Assembly: GCA_019918135.1 (NCBI GenBank)
Contig: WBZZ01006421.1
Span: 62,001-126,000, forward strand
DNA from: Paulinella micropora
Lineage: Eukaryota; Cercozoa; Imbricatea; Euglyphida; Paulinellidae
Direction of reading: 5' to 3'
DNA: 64,000 nucleotides
In this document: positions 29,365-40,028 of the stretch, piece after piece
Position numbering within the stretch: position 1 is the first letter of the stretch
Layout of the letters: the number at the start of each line of letters is the position of its first letter
The notes under the pieces: generated by a model
What the model saw: the letters and a program-made list of their open reading frames with translations, nothing else
What the model was told of the DNA's origin: nothing
Database searches by the model: none
Position numbers and translations under genes: made by a program

Positions 29365-32300
29365 TTAATAATCAGTTGTTGTCAAATGGAACAGGCAGCC
29401 GTACATGATAGATCCAGTCTCAACCCAATCCCTGCTATACGTGGATTCCATATGCGCACAATTTGCGGCGTCACATGGCCTGTTTTTTACATCGCTATCG
29501 TACGTTCCCCCCCCCCCCGATAGTTTCCATTGGAGGCACATGTTTTTGTCTTGCCTTGTTCTGATAACGTACCTAATTCCTAACTGCCCATCTCCGGGAG
29601 TAACGAGGAGGAAGGATTCAAACGAAAAATGATATTTCCAGTCATTCTTTGCTGGTTGGGCCCCGTTCAAATAGTAAGAACGCACCCACGATCCGGAGGT
29701 CAAAACATCAACGGCGGCGTAGTTATTACCTCCGTAGCTGATCATCCAATAATAATTATCACTGCCAGTAGTTGACGTTCCTAAATTAACAATTTGAAAA
29801 TTGCAGGCGACGCTCGATCGCTGGACAAATAACCTGGCGCCAAACCCAACATTGGCCGCGTAGCCATCCCCCATTACGCAATAGGCGGAATTGTAAGCGA
29901 TTCGAAGTTTGACAAATGCATTGCAGTTGTATCTTGTACCGGTACTATAATCAGCATTGGTACAAATCTCGCAAGCTTTTCCGTAGTTGTAGCCGTCCGT
30001 AGTTAAAGGACAGCTATCATACTTACAGGGCCACCCTGCACCAAAATTCAATTGACATTCATTCTGGTCCACGCAGCTCGAGCCGCTAAGATATGATCCT
30101 GCGGGCACACGCTCCGAGTGGGAGTAACTGTTCTGCTTGGTGTTGGTGAGGCTGACTTTGTCGCAGAAGCCGTCGTCGAGATGCTTGGCGTCACGGAAAT
30201 AGTGGGTGTTCGCGTCACAGAAGCGGATGGCGTGACAGAAGCGGATGGCGTCACAGATATCGTGGGCGTCGGCGTCACAGATATCGTCGGTGTCACGGAG
30301 AGGGTGGGCGTGCGGGAGGGTGTCGCGGACGGTGTCACGGAAGCGGATGGCGTCACGGATATCGTGGGCGTCGGCGTCACGGAGATGGTGGGCGTCACAG
30401 ATATCGTGGGTGTGCGTGTCACAGATATAGTGGCAGTCACAGAAGCGGATGGCGTGACAGAAGCGGATGGCGTCACAGATACCGTGGCCGTCGCCGTCGC
30501 GGACCGTGTCGCCGAGGTGGTGGGTGTCACAGATATCGTGGCAGTCACGGACGGTGTCACGGAAGGCGTCACAGATATAGTGGCAGTCACAGATATAGTG
30601 GCAGTCACAGAAGCGGATGGTGTCACGGATATCGTGGCCGTCGCGGTCGCGGACCGTGTCGCCGAGGTGGTGGGCGTCACAGATATCGTGGCAGTCACGG
30701 ACGGCGTCACGGAAGGCGTCACAGATATAGTGGCAGTCACAGAAGCGGATGGCGTGACAGAAGCGGATGGCGTCACAGATATCGTGGCCGTCGCCGTCGC
30801 TGACCGTGTCGCCGAGGTGGTGGGCGTCACAGATATAGTGGCAGTCCCAGAAGCGGATGGCGTGACAGAAGAGGATGGCGTCACAGATATCGTGGCAGTC
30901 ACGGACGGCGTCACGGATATCGTGGCAGTCACGGAAGGCGTCACAGAAGCGGATGGCGTCACAGATATAGTGGCAGTCACAGATATAGTGGCAGTCACAG
31001 ATATCGTGACAGAAGCGGATGGCGTGACAGAAGCGGACGGCGTCACAGATATCGTGGCAAGAAGCGGATGGCGTCACAGAAGCGGATGGCGTCACAGATA
31101 TAGTGGCAGTCACGGACGGCGTCACAGATATCGTGACAGAAGCGGATGGCGTGATAGAAGCGGACGGCGTCACAGATATCGTGGCAGTCACAGATATCGT
31201 GACGGAAGCGGATGGCGTGACAGATATCGTGGCAGAAGCGGATGGCATCACAGATATCGTGGCAGTCACAGATATCGTGGCAGAAGCGGATGGCGTGACA
31301 GAAGCGGATGGCGTGACAGAAGCGGACGGCGTCACAGATATCGTGGCAGTGACGGACGGCGTCACAGATATCGTGGCAGTCACAGATATCGTGACAGAAG
31401 CGGATGGCGTGATAGAAGCGGACGGCGTCACAGATATCGTGGCAGTCACAGATATCGTGACAGAAGCGGATGGCGTCACAGAAGCGGATGGCGTCACAGT
31501 TATCGTGGCAGTCACGAAAGGCGTCACAGAAGCGGATGGCGTCACAGATATCGTGGCAGTCACAGATATAGTGGCAGTCACGGACGGCGTCACAGATATA
31601 GTGGCAGTCACAGAAGTGGATGGCGTGACAGAAGTTGTGGGCGTCACAGTTATCGTGACAGAAGCGGACGGCGTGACAGAAGTTGTGGGCGTCACAGTTA
31701 TCGTGACAGAAGCGGATGGCGTGACAGAGGCGGATGGCGTGACAGATATCGTCACAGAAGCGGACGCCGTCATCGAGGGCGTGGGCGTCACGGACGCCGT
31801 CATCGAGGGCGTGGGCGTCACGGACGCCGTCATTGATGGTGTCAGCGACGCGGTGGACGTGCTCGAAGCTCCCGGGCTTAACGATAGCGTTCTCGGGTTC
31901 GACGCGGTCACTGACACGGTCGGTGTCAGCGACGGCGTCACCGAAGCGGATGGCGTCACGGACGGCAGCCACTGTTGGTACGCAAACGGGGCCTGCCAGT
32001 TCTCGAGCTGCGCCGACTGCACCAATGGCAGGCACGTCTGCTCCGTCCAGGTCACGGCCCAGCCGCTGAGATTTCGCGCCAGCAGCGGCGCGCCCGCCAG
32101 CATGCCGGTGGCGTCCTGCAGGCTGTCCAGCGCCCACCGCGACAGGTCGGCCTGCAGCGCGGTGGCGTTCGCGAACAGGCCGGTCGCGTTCACGACGCGC
32201 GACACGTTCCAGCTCTCTAAGCCCACGATTGTCGTGACTGTCGTGCCGGCGAACATCAACGACACGTCCCGCGCCTGCGACACGTCCCAGGCGCTGACGT

Positions 32301-32910
32301 TGGCAAACGTCAGGCACGGCGAGTTGGCGAAGGCGCCCGTCAGCACCAGCGCCGAACGCGGGTCAAGGCCCGACACGTCGACGCACTTCACCGGCAGCCC
32401 GGAGAAGCTGAATTGGAAGCTCGTGATCTGCGACGTGTCAAGGGCCGACAGCGGCGGCAGCGACTGCAGCTGCGTCCCGCCGTAGAAGTGGTAGCCGCTA
32501 CTCGCGTCCAGCTCGAGCCCGCCCCACTGCACGACGCTGCGCAGCGCGACGTTGCTGTGCTGCTGCTCGCGCCACGCCAGCGTCATAGCCCAGCCCACGA
32601 CAGGGCCCTCGATAATGCTAGTGAACACGCCGGCGCTCGCAAACGTGTGCGTGCACGGTTCGGCCGAGGAACACCTCTGCACGGCCGTGTTGTCGCCCCA
32701 GTACACCGTGAAAACCCCGGCCTGCGCTAGCTGTCGGCGGCGGGCCGTCGCGGCTCCGGCCGGCAGCGTCCACACGGCGCCGCCCGCGGGCACAACCAGC
32801 TCTAGCAGCAGGTCCGTCGGCACGGGGTCGCGCCACACGTACGGACAGTTGGCGGCCGCCAGCCACGCCGACCACAGCAGCAGCGTGGACCCAAGGAGGC
32901 AAGTGTTCAT
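29365..32910 (-). CDS. Mosaic surface protein, gene 4, with a very long Ser/Thr repeat array
   Basis: I choose the ATG at 32910 (MNTCLLGSTLLLWSAWLAAA) because it starts a clean signal peptide. A PKD-like segment (FTVYWGDN, CTHTFASAGVF) and DUF285-type repeats (FANVSAWDVSQARDVSLMFA, ESWNVSRVVNATGLF) follow, as in genes 1 and 2. Then comes a 570-residue repeat array. Its first part reads SVTPSAS/TISVT; its later part, still open, reads CHDICDAIRF because the array changes phase. The C-terminal 280 residues form a Cys-containing domain (CVDQNECQLNFGAGWPC, WKYHFSFESFLL, MYGCLFHLTTTDY) ending in TAA. It is the longest continuous frame in the window. The product is likely a secreted or coat protein. 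The phase change makes the natural sequence of the middle uncertain. Confidence 0.72.
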   Translation of the reverse strand: MNTCLLGSTLLLWSAWLAAANCPYVWRDPVPTDLLLELVVPAGGAVWTLPAGAATARRRQLAQAGVFTVYWGDNTAVQRCSSAEPCTHTFASAGVFTSIIEGPVVGWAMTLAWREQQHSNVALRSVVQWGGLELDASSGYHFYGGTQLQSLPPLSALDTSQITSFQFSFSGLPVKCVDVSGLDPRSALVLTGAFANSPCLTFANVSAWDVSQARDVSLMFAGTTVTTIVGLESWNVSRVVNATGLFANATALQADLSRWALDSLQDATGMLAGAPLLARNLSGWAVTWTEQTCLPLVQSAQLENWQAPFAYQQWLPSVTPSASVTPSLTPTVSVTASNPRTLSLSPGASSTSTASLTPSMTASVTPTPSMTASVTPTPSMTASASVTISVTPSASVTPSASVTITVTPTTSVTPSASVTITVTPTTSVTPSTSVTATISVTPSVTATISVTATISVTPSASVTPFVTATITVTPSASVTPSASVTISVTATISVTPSASITPSASVTISVTATISVTPSVTATISVTPSASVTPSASVTPSASATISVTATISVMPSASATISVTPSASVTISVTATISVTPSASITPSASVTISVTPSVTATISVTPSASVTPSASCHDICDAVRFCHAIRFCHDICDCHYICDCHYICDAIRFCDAFRDCHDIRDAVRDCHDICDAILFCHAIRFWDCHYICDAHHLGDTVSDGDGHDICDAIRFCHAIRFCDCHYICDAFRDAVRDCHDICDAHHLGDTVRDRDGHDIRDTIRFCDCHYICDCHYICDAFRDTVRDCHDICDTHHLGDTVRDGDGHGICDAIRFCHAIRFCDCHYICDTHTHDICDAHHLRDADAHDIRDAIRFRDTVRDTLPHAHPLRDTDDICDADAHDICDAIRFCHAIRFCDANTHYFRDAKHLDDGFCDKVSLTNTKQNSYSHSERVPAGSYLSGSSCVDQNECQLNFGAGWPCKYDSCPLTTDGYNYGKACEICTNADYSTGTRYNCNAFVKLRIAYNSAYCVMGDGYAANVGFGARLFVQRSSVACNFQIVNLGTSTTGSDNYYWMISYGGNNYAAVDVLTSGSWVRSYYLNGAQPAKNDWKYHFSFESFLLVTPGDGQLGIRYVIRTRQDKNMCLQWKLSGGGGTYDSDVKNRPCDAANCAHMESTYSRDWVETGSIMYGCLFHLTTTDY
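30118..31840. repeat. 1.7-kb coding array of 12- and 18-bp words
   Basis: On the plus strand the array is built from GTCACAGATATCGTGGCA and GTGACAGAAGCGGATGGC words and their variants. All are multiples of three and nearly free of stop codons in at least four frames, so long antisense frames (VTEADGVTDIV-type) are artefacts. The same words occur in surface gene 2 at both transposon junctions. Confidence 0.93.
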
Positions 32911-33513
32911 GGCAAAAAAAAAAGAGATTTTGCCTCTCCTTTTTTCTTTTCTCTTTTTTCTCTCTGCCCGACAGAGAGAAAAAAAAGAGGGCTCAATTTC
33001 CTGTTGAAAAACTGGGGCCGCCAAGATCTAAATGTTTTTTTTCATATGTATGGCAGAGAAATAAAGAAGAGGGGGGGGGGGGGTTTAAGGTTTTGTTGAG
33101 TGCAAGAAAAAACAAGAGCCCGCCCTGAAGAGACAAAGAGGGGGAGGGAAAAGCCGGAACAGACAAGAAAGCTCATAAAAAAAAAGGGAGGGAGAGAGAT
33201 GGGGAGGAGAGGACGCGCGGGGATAGCTTGTAACGAAACAAAGAAAGCGTGGGTACAGTGGTGAATTTGAGAAAACGGCCTTTGCACTCTCTTTTCGTTC
33301 CCCCTCCTCTCTCTCTTGCGTTCCGCGCCCCTCCCCCCTCGCTCCCCGGCCTTTTCTTCTCTCTTTTCCTTTTCTCTCTCTCTCTTAAAAAATCTTTTGT
33401 TTTCTCGGGGGGGGGGTCTATTTTTTGGTCAGTATTTACAAAATAAAAAAAAGCAAGGAAAAGCAAAACCAAAAGAAAGTCCCTTTCCATTCCTGCACAC
33501 CACGCCGGATTTT
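32911..33513. other. Divergent promoter gap
   Basis: It is A- and G-rich on one side and C/T-rich on the other. There is a short inverted repeat (TCTCTCTGCCCGACAGAGAGA) near 32959-32979 just upstream of surface gene 4, and G-runs near 33071 and 33409. No gene is seen. Confidence 0.6.
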
Positions 33514-34230
33514 ATGCCCAACCTCAGCCGCTCCGAGGTCTCGAACCAGATTTATCAGAAACTCGAACAATATCTCCTCCGACGACACGAAATCTCTACG
33601 TCGCAGCCTGCCGGTGATGTTTGTGAACTGGTCGCACGCTTTCTGCTGGACAAGCTCGAGTGCCGCGCCACTTCTTCGCGGGAGGCTCCACGCAAACAAG
33701 TTTATGTATGGTTAGCGGACCTTGACTTGGGGCAGACCGTGGTACTCGCCAGCGCGTTGTTGTACCGCACCTTCCGAACTTTCTCCATCCCGAAAGGCCT
33801 CTTGGCGTGGGTCCTGTGGTACAGCACGCCCTTTCGCACGGTGGCTAAGGAATCTCCGGGGCTGTGGGCGGCGTTCCGTGTCCTCCAGTTCAGGCCGTTG
33901 GATCCGGTGCAACATCTTGCCAGAAATCTCGAGAACGCAATTGACAAAGACCTCAATGCGGGCCGTAAACATCGCCTGAGCAGTCAGGCAACGCAAATAG
34001 CATCCGGTGGGCTAACCTGGCTGCTGGTCCGATTGCACACAGAGCAGCGACACGAAACCTATTTGCACAACATTATTATAAGAGAGAAACTGTTTGTGGA
34101 GAACGCCTTGCAATGGGGCCACGCCACCGCCCTAGCCGACGCCCTGCTCCTACTGCAGTTTAACGTTGACGCCCCGGTGGAGCGGGACAGACAGAGAGAG
34201 ACAGGCGCGAAAGGCGGGGGGGGGGGGGTT
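33514..34230 (+). CDS. Unrecognised protein (~235 aa)
   Basis: From ATG 33514 (MPNLSRSEVSNQIYQKLEQY) the frame is balanced and helical, with an acidic/aromatic VYVWLADLDLGQTVVLASAL near residue 70 and ENALQWGHATALADALLLLQ near residue 215. It then runs into a G-run (34217-34227), after which the sequence loses protein character, so the true C-terminus is uncertain. No family is recognised. It is convergent with the minus-strand gene at 34252. In style (soluble, Leu-rich, Trp-containing) it resembles the proteins at 1176 and 35129. Confidence 0.55.
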
Positions 34231-34251
34231 TTGAAAGTCTATTCAACGGTC

Positions 34252-34806
34252 TCAAACAATTGCTGCCTTTCGAAATCTGTTGGTGACACGCCCGACGTCG
34301 TCTTCTTCTTCTTCGTAGCTCGGCCTTTGTGCCTTGAAGTGAGAGCCGGCGGACCTTGGCAAATGCGCCACGTTGTTAGGCACACCACCCACGGACTCCC
34401 TTGTGCGCCGGGTCTCTCTTGGCGGCTGCAAGCGCATGGCCTCTCCGACTGGCTCTTGCGTCTCTTCCTGTGTGTCCTGGCGATTTTCCTGCCACCCAAG
34501 CACGTACTGTTCGATCGCGCGGTCGACTTCCTTGCCGCTAAGCGGGGGCTTGAGGGTCCCGTCCCCGGAAGCCAGCCGCGCGTGTTTTTGCAGGGCCTTC
34601 AGGCAGTCCAGGCGTCTGTCGAAAGGTTGTTCGCTTTTCAGGCAGGCGCTCAGCACACTGTCCTCGACAGACACCGCGGGCGACGCGCCCGCGAGCAACC
34701 AGAAATCTAATTCCGCTGGCTTGGCTTGGTCGGCGGCGTGCCACGCTAGCGTGGCCTTGGTCTGGTTCTCTTTTTTCCCTTTCGCCGGCTTTCCCTCGAC
34801 ACACAC
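34252..34806 (-). CDS. Unrecognised 184-residue protein
   Basis: The ATG at 34806 opens a frame with a Lys-rich start (MCVEGKPAKGKKENQTK), a helical middle (FDRRLDCLKALQKHARLAS, EVDRAIEQYVLGWQEN) and an acidic tail with EEEEDD. The plus-strand frame over the same bases is Arg/Ser/Cys-rich and looks like its shadow. No motif is recognised. The stop lies 20 bp from the 3' end of the convergent gene. Confidence 0.5.
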   Translation of the reverse strand: MCVEGKPAKGKKENQTKATLAWHAADQAKPAELDFWLLAGASPAVSVEDSVLSACLKSEQPFDRRLDCLKALQKHARLASGDGTLKPPLSGKEVDRAIEQYVLGWQENRQDTQEETQEPVGEAMRLQPPRETRRTRESVGGVPNNVAHLPRSAGSHFKAQRPSYEEEEDDVGRVTNRFRKAAIV

Positions 34807-35128
34807 TCATTTCTTTCTTTCCTTTTGGTTGGTTGTAGCCCCCGCCGGCGAAAAAAAAAACAAACCGCGATCCCCTTGGGTGCATTAAAAAAGTTCATTT
34901 TCTTTTACCGACTGGTTTTTTTATACTGACGCCCCCGGAACACCACTGATGGAAGGAAAAACGGGGAGGGGGGGGGCCCCAACCATGCGCAACAAATCTC
35001 CCCCGGCTTCCACCCGCAAACTTTAAAAAAAAAGTAGACAGCCCCCAAAAAACGCAGGGTGGAACGCGAAGGGAGAAGGGGGTGGGGGGAGTGGGAGGCG
35101 GTGGATGGAAGGGAAGACCAAGAAAAAA
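34807..35128. other. Divergent spacer
   Basis: It holds A-runs, a G-run near 34963-34977 and a G-rich stretch before 35105. No supported gene is seen. Confidence 0.6.
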
Positions 35129-37154
35129 ATGAGCGAGGCGGGCTACGCGGAGCTGTGCGCTGCCAGCGCAAGGGCACAGGCAACCAGCGAGGCCCTGGAA
35201 CGGTCGCACCAAAAGCTCAACCCGGGGCTGGATCAGGCACAGCGCCTGGACTTACTAGCAAGATTCAGCGGTTCTGTTTTCTGCTGCCCTGACCACGCGA
35301 CCGACGGCTTCTGCCCGGTTGGCAGGATCAGGGCGTTGGAGTGCCTGCGCGACCTGGCCGTGCACGTGTTCCCCGGGCGGCCTGCGGTGCTGCTGGCCAT
35401 GCCACTGCCATCCGTAGCACAGGCGGTGCTGAAGGCGTTGCCTTGTCACGGCACTGAGCGCTGGCTGCGGCAGTACAAGCAACTGTGCAAGGTACTCAGG
35501 TTTCTGGGCGACGGCTCGTGGCTGCAACAGAACTGCGCCCGGTGGACCCTCCCCAAGCTGGCCGAGAACCTCACTAGGGCCGGTTGCTGCTCGGTGTGGG
35601 GGCGCAAGCTACACTGGCTGGGCTTGACGCAGCACCTCGCCGCAGAAAATGCGGGCCCGCTTCGGGACGACACCAGCGCTGTGGAAGGCGGCGCGAACGT
35701 TCCTGCAGGGCCTGGGGGAACTGGTGCCGCGGTCGCTGCCGGCGCTGCGGCTGCCACAGTCGGAAGACGTCTTGCGTTGGGCGGAGGCGCAATCTTCGCG
35801 GCAGCTGTACAGCTGCCGCGAAGAGTGCCTGCGTTCCGCCGCGGTGCTCGGGCGGGCGGCGGGCCTGCAGGAACTGTACTTGAGCCGGGCCTGCAGCCCC
35901 GAGGACCTCTGGACCGGCGCAACTGTGCCGACGGGCTGCCCCCGCTCCCACGCGCTGCACGTGCTGTGCCTCTCAACAACAGCGCACTCGGCCTGGGCGG
36001 GCGTAGAGAGCCTGCTCTTGCAAAGCAGCGCGGTGGCGGTGGCGCCCGTGCGGTGCCGGGGCTCTCTTCAGGCGTTGGAAGACATGAGGCCGGCACTCGC
36101 TAGGTTTTGTGAGCGGCAGGGGGACAGCCTGCACGAAGTGCTACAGAGCCTGGGCGACGAGGCCGGCGTTGCCGGCACGCCGCGCTGGGACCAGCCGCAG
36201 GGAGACTCCCGCGGCGGGCTGGTGACGTCGGTACTGCTCAGGCAGCTTCTCTTCCAGCTGGTGCCGGACGTCGCCGCGCTGCTGAATGCCAACGACAGTG
36301 ACGAAACGCTCTGGTGTGCCCGCCCCGAACTGCCTCAGCGGTATGACAAGGCCATGTCGGATTTCTGCCGGGAGCGTAACCTCCGCGTGCTGGACGAGTA
36401 CCGGCGCCTGGCCGCCGCCGCGCACGCGCTCGGTGACCCGTCTATCTCTTGTCTGCAAACACTGGCGGCGGCGGCGGCCGCGAGGGTCTACGCGCGGCCG
36501 GAACGGCAGGCGCCCGACGGGGAGGGGACCAGCAAACGACCGTCGCAGACGCCGGACTGGGAGGAGACCGGCGGCCGGCTGCTGCAGAGGTCGCTGGAGC
36601 AAAGGCAGATGCTAGTGCGCGCGCTGTGTGTGCTGGGAATCATCTGCGGCGAGGCGCGACGCGGGCGGGAGCAACAGCGGTTCCAGCAACTCTGGCACGA
36701 CACAATTCGCGCGTACGACCGGGTGCAGCTCAGGTGGATTGTGCTGGCGGGAGAGAGATCAAGTTCGCGGCGCACGCTGGAGGACACGTGCGAGTCAGAC
36801 TACCAGACGCTACTCCGCCTGTGCGAGACGGCGCGGCCCCTGCCGCCGGCAAAGAAGCTTTTGCCACAGGCGTCACCGTGCGAGCGTAGTCACAGCGTTG
36901 TTGCTTATCGTGAGTGGCTGCACAACCACGCACAGCTCGCACAAGCAGCGGCAAGCTGGGTGGAGCGTGCCCGCCAGAACTACGCCAGGCTTTCGCGCTT
37001 TGCGCTCACGCGGTGGGGCTGGGTGCTGCCCGCGGTGAGCGTGCCACCGGAGCCCCCCGGCCAGTCCGTCGACGACTACCTGGGCTGGCTTCGCCGGGCG
37101 GGGCTGGTCGAGCTAATCAACCAAGAACTGCAGGAAATCCTGTCGCGGGCCTAA
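35129..37154 (+). CDS. Unrecognised large protein (~670 aa; about one break)
   Basis: It starts at the ATG at 35129 (MSEAGYAELCAASARAQATS), which follows an A-run better than the in-frame ATG at 35105. The N-terminal third has a Cys/His cluster (CCPDHATDGFCPVG) that could bind zinc, then Leu/Trp-rich helices. The C-terminal two thirds include DVAALLNANDSDETLWCARP, QRSLEQRQMLVRALCVLGI and WVERARQNYARLSRFALTRW, and end in TAATAAAAG, which also supplies a polyadenylation-type signal. It looks broken about once in the first third. No family is recognised. The GC-rich helical style matches structural proteins of large DNA viruses, but that is only an impression. Confidence 0.6.
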
Positions 37155-37559
37155 TAAAAGCGAGGGAGAGAAACGGGGAGGGAGAAGGGTTGGGCCGCTC
37201 CCCCTTTCAGGTGATATCTGTGGCCAGCCAAATTTCTCGTCGTTTGAGGGGGGTTGTGAGAAAAAAAGAAAAGAAGCAGAGCGACCTGAAAGCAAGCGAG
37301 AGAGAAAGAGAGGGGGGGGGGTGGGAGATGGCCGTTTCCGCAGTACGCCTGGTAAGAAGAGACAAACGAACGAAGAATCGCTCTTGTTTCTGAAAAGGAG
37401 CACTGGTAGAAAAGACTTAAGAAAAGGCTGTAAGTTCTAGGCAAAAGAATAGACCTGCTAGCCGACGACACACAGTAAAGAAGTCGTAGCTGCCGTGCGC
37501 AGCTTTTAAGATAACGATTACAAATTGTGGACAAGCCCAAGCAGGATTGGTACAGCGAC
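37155..37559. other. Spacer
   Basis: It is a purine-rich stretch with a G-run near 37313-37323, then AT-richer sequence. No gene is supported. Confidence 0.55.
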
Positions 37560-38011
37560 AATCGGTTCAGCATGCGAAGGCGCCTCTGGGTATCTTAAGA
37601 AGTACAGAAAAGGAGATTGGAGAACTTCTTCAGGCACAGATTGAAGAGCTTGAGCAAAAGATGTACAGATCGAGAGTTCCGTGCGACACAGTATGAAACG
37701 ATAGACAAGGAAATGAAACACGCGATACAAGACACGTTTGGCAAGCCCTTTACTACGTCTGGCTTCCTTACTAAGCTTCACCCCAACTCTGCCGAGAGTT
37801 AGAACCAAAAGAAGAAGAGCAAAAAAGAGAACAACTAGAAGAGTTGGTCTCTTGGCTGTTAAACGAGTATGATCACAAAGATCGCGAACGATTCACGGCC
37901 CTACTGCTGGCACAAAAGGGCGGCGCTACGCATCCTTGTCGCAGGTGTGGTGTGCAGATCGTGCCCCCAGCCAAGAGACTCCAAATAGAAGTAAATATCA
38001 ACGACCCTTCG
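37560..38011 (+). CDS. Remnant of a small coiled-coil/zinc-type gene (broken, a few breaks)
   Basis: Protein-like pieces lie in more than one frame: a coiled-coil start (LLQAQIEELEQKMY), a middle piece (QYETIDKEMKHAIQDTFGKP), and a C-terminal piece with LEELVSWLLNEYDHKDRERF and a CRRCGVQI knuckle, closing at a TAA near 38011. No homologue is recognised. All pieces are codirectional and adjacent, so they probably belong to one decayed or poorly read gene. Confidence 0.4.
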
Positions 38012-38289
38012 TAAAAGGAAATAATTAAAAAATTTAAGAAATTTAATGTGACAAAGCAGGGACGAGAGAGTGACACGCGTGTAATTTCTTCTCGGTGCCA
38101 AGAAAAAAAAGCGTTGGCTAAGGTGCACAATCTCGCACCTTTTCTGAAGGGGTGCACAATACTGCGCAATTGGTCCAGTCGCAAGATGAGTAAAAGGTGG
38201 TGCTGGCTAAAGAGGTGGGGGGGGGGTGGAAGGGGTTGGGACGAGGAGAGACGAAAACGGTCATTGCTGTTACACGGCTTGGATGTTGG

Positions 38290-39200
38290 AGAATTGCGTG
38301 TGTTTGCGTGTGTGTGTGTTTGTTTTGTGTGTGTGTGCGTTGTTTGCGTGTGTGTGTTTGTTTGTTTTTGCGTGTGTGTGTGTGTTGTTTGTGTGTGCGT
38401 TGTTTGCGTGTGTGCGTTGTTTGTTTTTGCGTGTGTGTGTGTGTTTGCGTGTGTGTGAGTTTGTTTGTTTTTGCGTGTGTGTGAGTTTGTTTGTTTTTGC
38501 GTGTGCGTGAGTTTGTTTGTTTTTGCGTGTGTGTGTCTGCTTGTGTGCGTAGGTGTGTGTGTTTGCGTGTTTGTTTTGTGTGTGTGTGTGTTTGCTTGTG
38601 TGTGCGTGTGTGTGTTTGTGTGTGTGTGCGTGTGTGTGTTTGTGTGTGTTTGCGTGTGTATGTTTGTTTGTTTTTGCGTGTATGTTTGCGTGTGTGTGTA
38701 TGTTTGTTTTTGCGTGTGTGTGTGTTTGCGTGTGTGTGTGTATGTTTGTTTTTGCGTGTGTGTGTGTTTGCGTGTGTGTGTGTGTGTTTGTTTTGTAGGT
38801 GTTTGCTTGTGTGCGTAGGTGTGTGTGTGTGTGCGATTTTGTGAAATGCCTCTATGTGATGTGCTGTGCATGTTTGTAGACTCTTTTTTGCGAGTCAATG
38901 CTTTTTGTGTGTGCGTGTCTGTATGTATATTGTTTTTGCAAGTAATGTCAGTACGAGTCTGTGAGTGTTCTCGTGCTTTGAGAAGTTGTTTTTGTTCGTG
39001 TGCATGATTTGTTCGTGTGCATGATTTGTGCGTGTGTGTGATGTGTGTCTTGTGTGTTTTTGTGTGTCGTCTTTAATATTTGCAAGTGTTTTTTGTGCAT
39101 GTCTGTATGCTTGTTGGCGGGTATTTCTTTTTATGTATGCGTGTTGGCGGGTATTGCTTTTTTGTGTGCGCTTGCTTGTTTGTTTTTGTGTATCTTGCGA
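38290..39200. repeat. Strand-biased GT tract, ~900 bp
   Basis: The plus strand is mostly T and G in GTGTGTGT, TTTGCGTG and TTTGTTTTT words, with little A or C. The Cys/Val-rich and Thr/His/Gln-rich frames through it are composition artefacts. It may form Z-DNA or be an expanded dinucleotide repeat. Confidence 0.92.
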
Positions 39201-39479
39201 AATGTATGATGCTCTGTGCAATTGCATTCAATTCCTGTGTGAACTTATTGGGCGGGGAGTCTGGTGACTGCCTTTTATGTTTTTTGTTTACATGCTGATT
39301 CGTTTTGTTTGCACTACCAGAAGCAAGAGAAAAAAAGAAAAAGTCCTTGCCTACCTTTGTGTGTTCGGACCTCATGCTGTTTTTTTGGCAGAAAAATCTG
39401 CTGGATGCATCCTTAGAGGCTGTGCGTAATCTGTCGCTGCGCCTGGGCTGCCGGTGACCTGCACACTGCCCCCGACGGA

Positions 39480-40028
39480 GTGTGTCTCTGGAGACAGGCG
39501 CCCGCGTGCGCGGCCTGCCTCAAGGAACCCTACGGGTGGCCGCGTGCGGACGACCCCAACCTCAAGGGCACCGCGCTGGGCACCCTCGGGCACACAGTGT
39601 TCGCCGTCGCCATCGACGACGGTGGCGACAACCTCGGCGCGTTCACGACCACGGAAATAAACCCCGGCAATGTGGGAGGCGGCATTTTCTTCGACGGGAG
39701 CGTCATCACGCACCCAAAGCTCGCAATTTCACCGCAACGTTCGCGCGCCACGCACTTCCTGTCTTGGGAGGCGGTCTGCATCGACGGCTTTGGCTTGCTC
39801 GAGCTGTACAAGTGGCACCAAGCCCAGATCCTGAAACGCCTGGCGCTGCACGATGGCACGTGGCAGCGCTTTCTCCGCGCGCCAAACTCCATCGTGTTCG
39901 AACTGCCGCCCGCGCTACGGTACCAGGGCTCCGCACAGCTGGTCAACAGCGGCGACCAGCAGCCTTTGCTGGTCCTCAAGAAGCCCGCGTACAAATGTCC
40001 GGGCCTAATATATATTTTTATGAAATAA
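39480..40028 (+). CDS. Unrecognised ~190-residue Cys-containing protein, possibly a 3' exon
   Basis: The frame is open from 39417 and has its first ATG at 39480. The residues just before the ATG, with CVICRCAW, also look protein-like. A T-run plus GGCAG near 39391 resembles a splice acceptor. The body has CAACLKEPYGWPRADD, a Gly/Asp-rich core (VAIDDGGDNLGAFTTTEINP), and HFLSWEAVCIDGFGLLELYK. It ends in TAA followed by AAAATATGAAAA. No family is recognised. The closely overlapping +2 frame and minus frame are Arg/His-rich shadows. Confidence 0.55.
   Translation: MCLWRQAPACAACLKEPYGWPRADDPNLKGTALGTLGHTVFAVAIDDGGDNLGAFTTTEINPGNVGGGIFFDGSVITHPKLAISPQRSRATHFLSWEAVCIDGFGLLELYKWHQAQILKRLALHDGTWQRFLRAPNSIVFELPPALRYQGSAQLVNSGDQQPLLVLKKPAYKCPGLIYIFMK

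Noticed and set aside
30118-31840. CRISPR-like or long antisense genes in the repeat array
   Set aside because: Words are contiguous, coding and variable in length, without unique spacers. The antisense frames exist only because the words lack stop codons.
37873-38898. Thr/His/Gln-rich 341-residue minus-strand frame
   Set aside because: It is a composition artefact of the GT tract.
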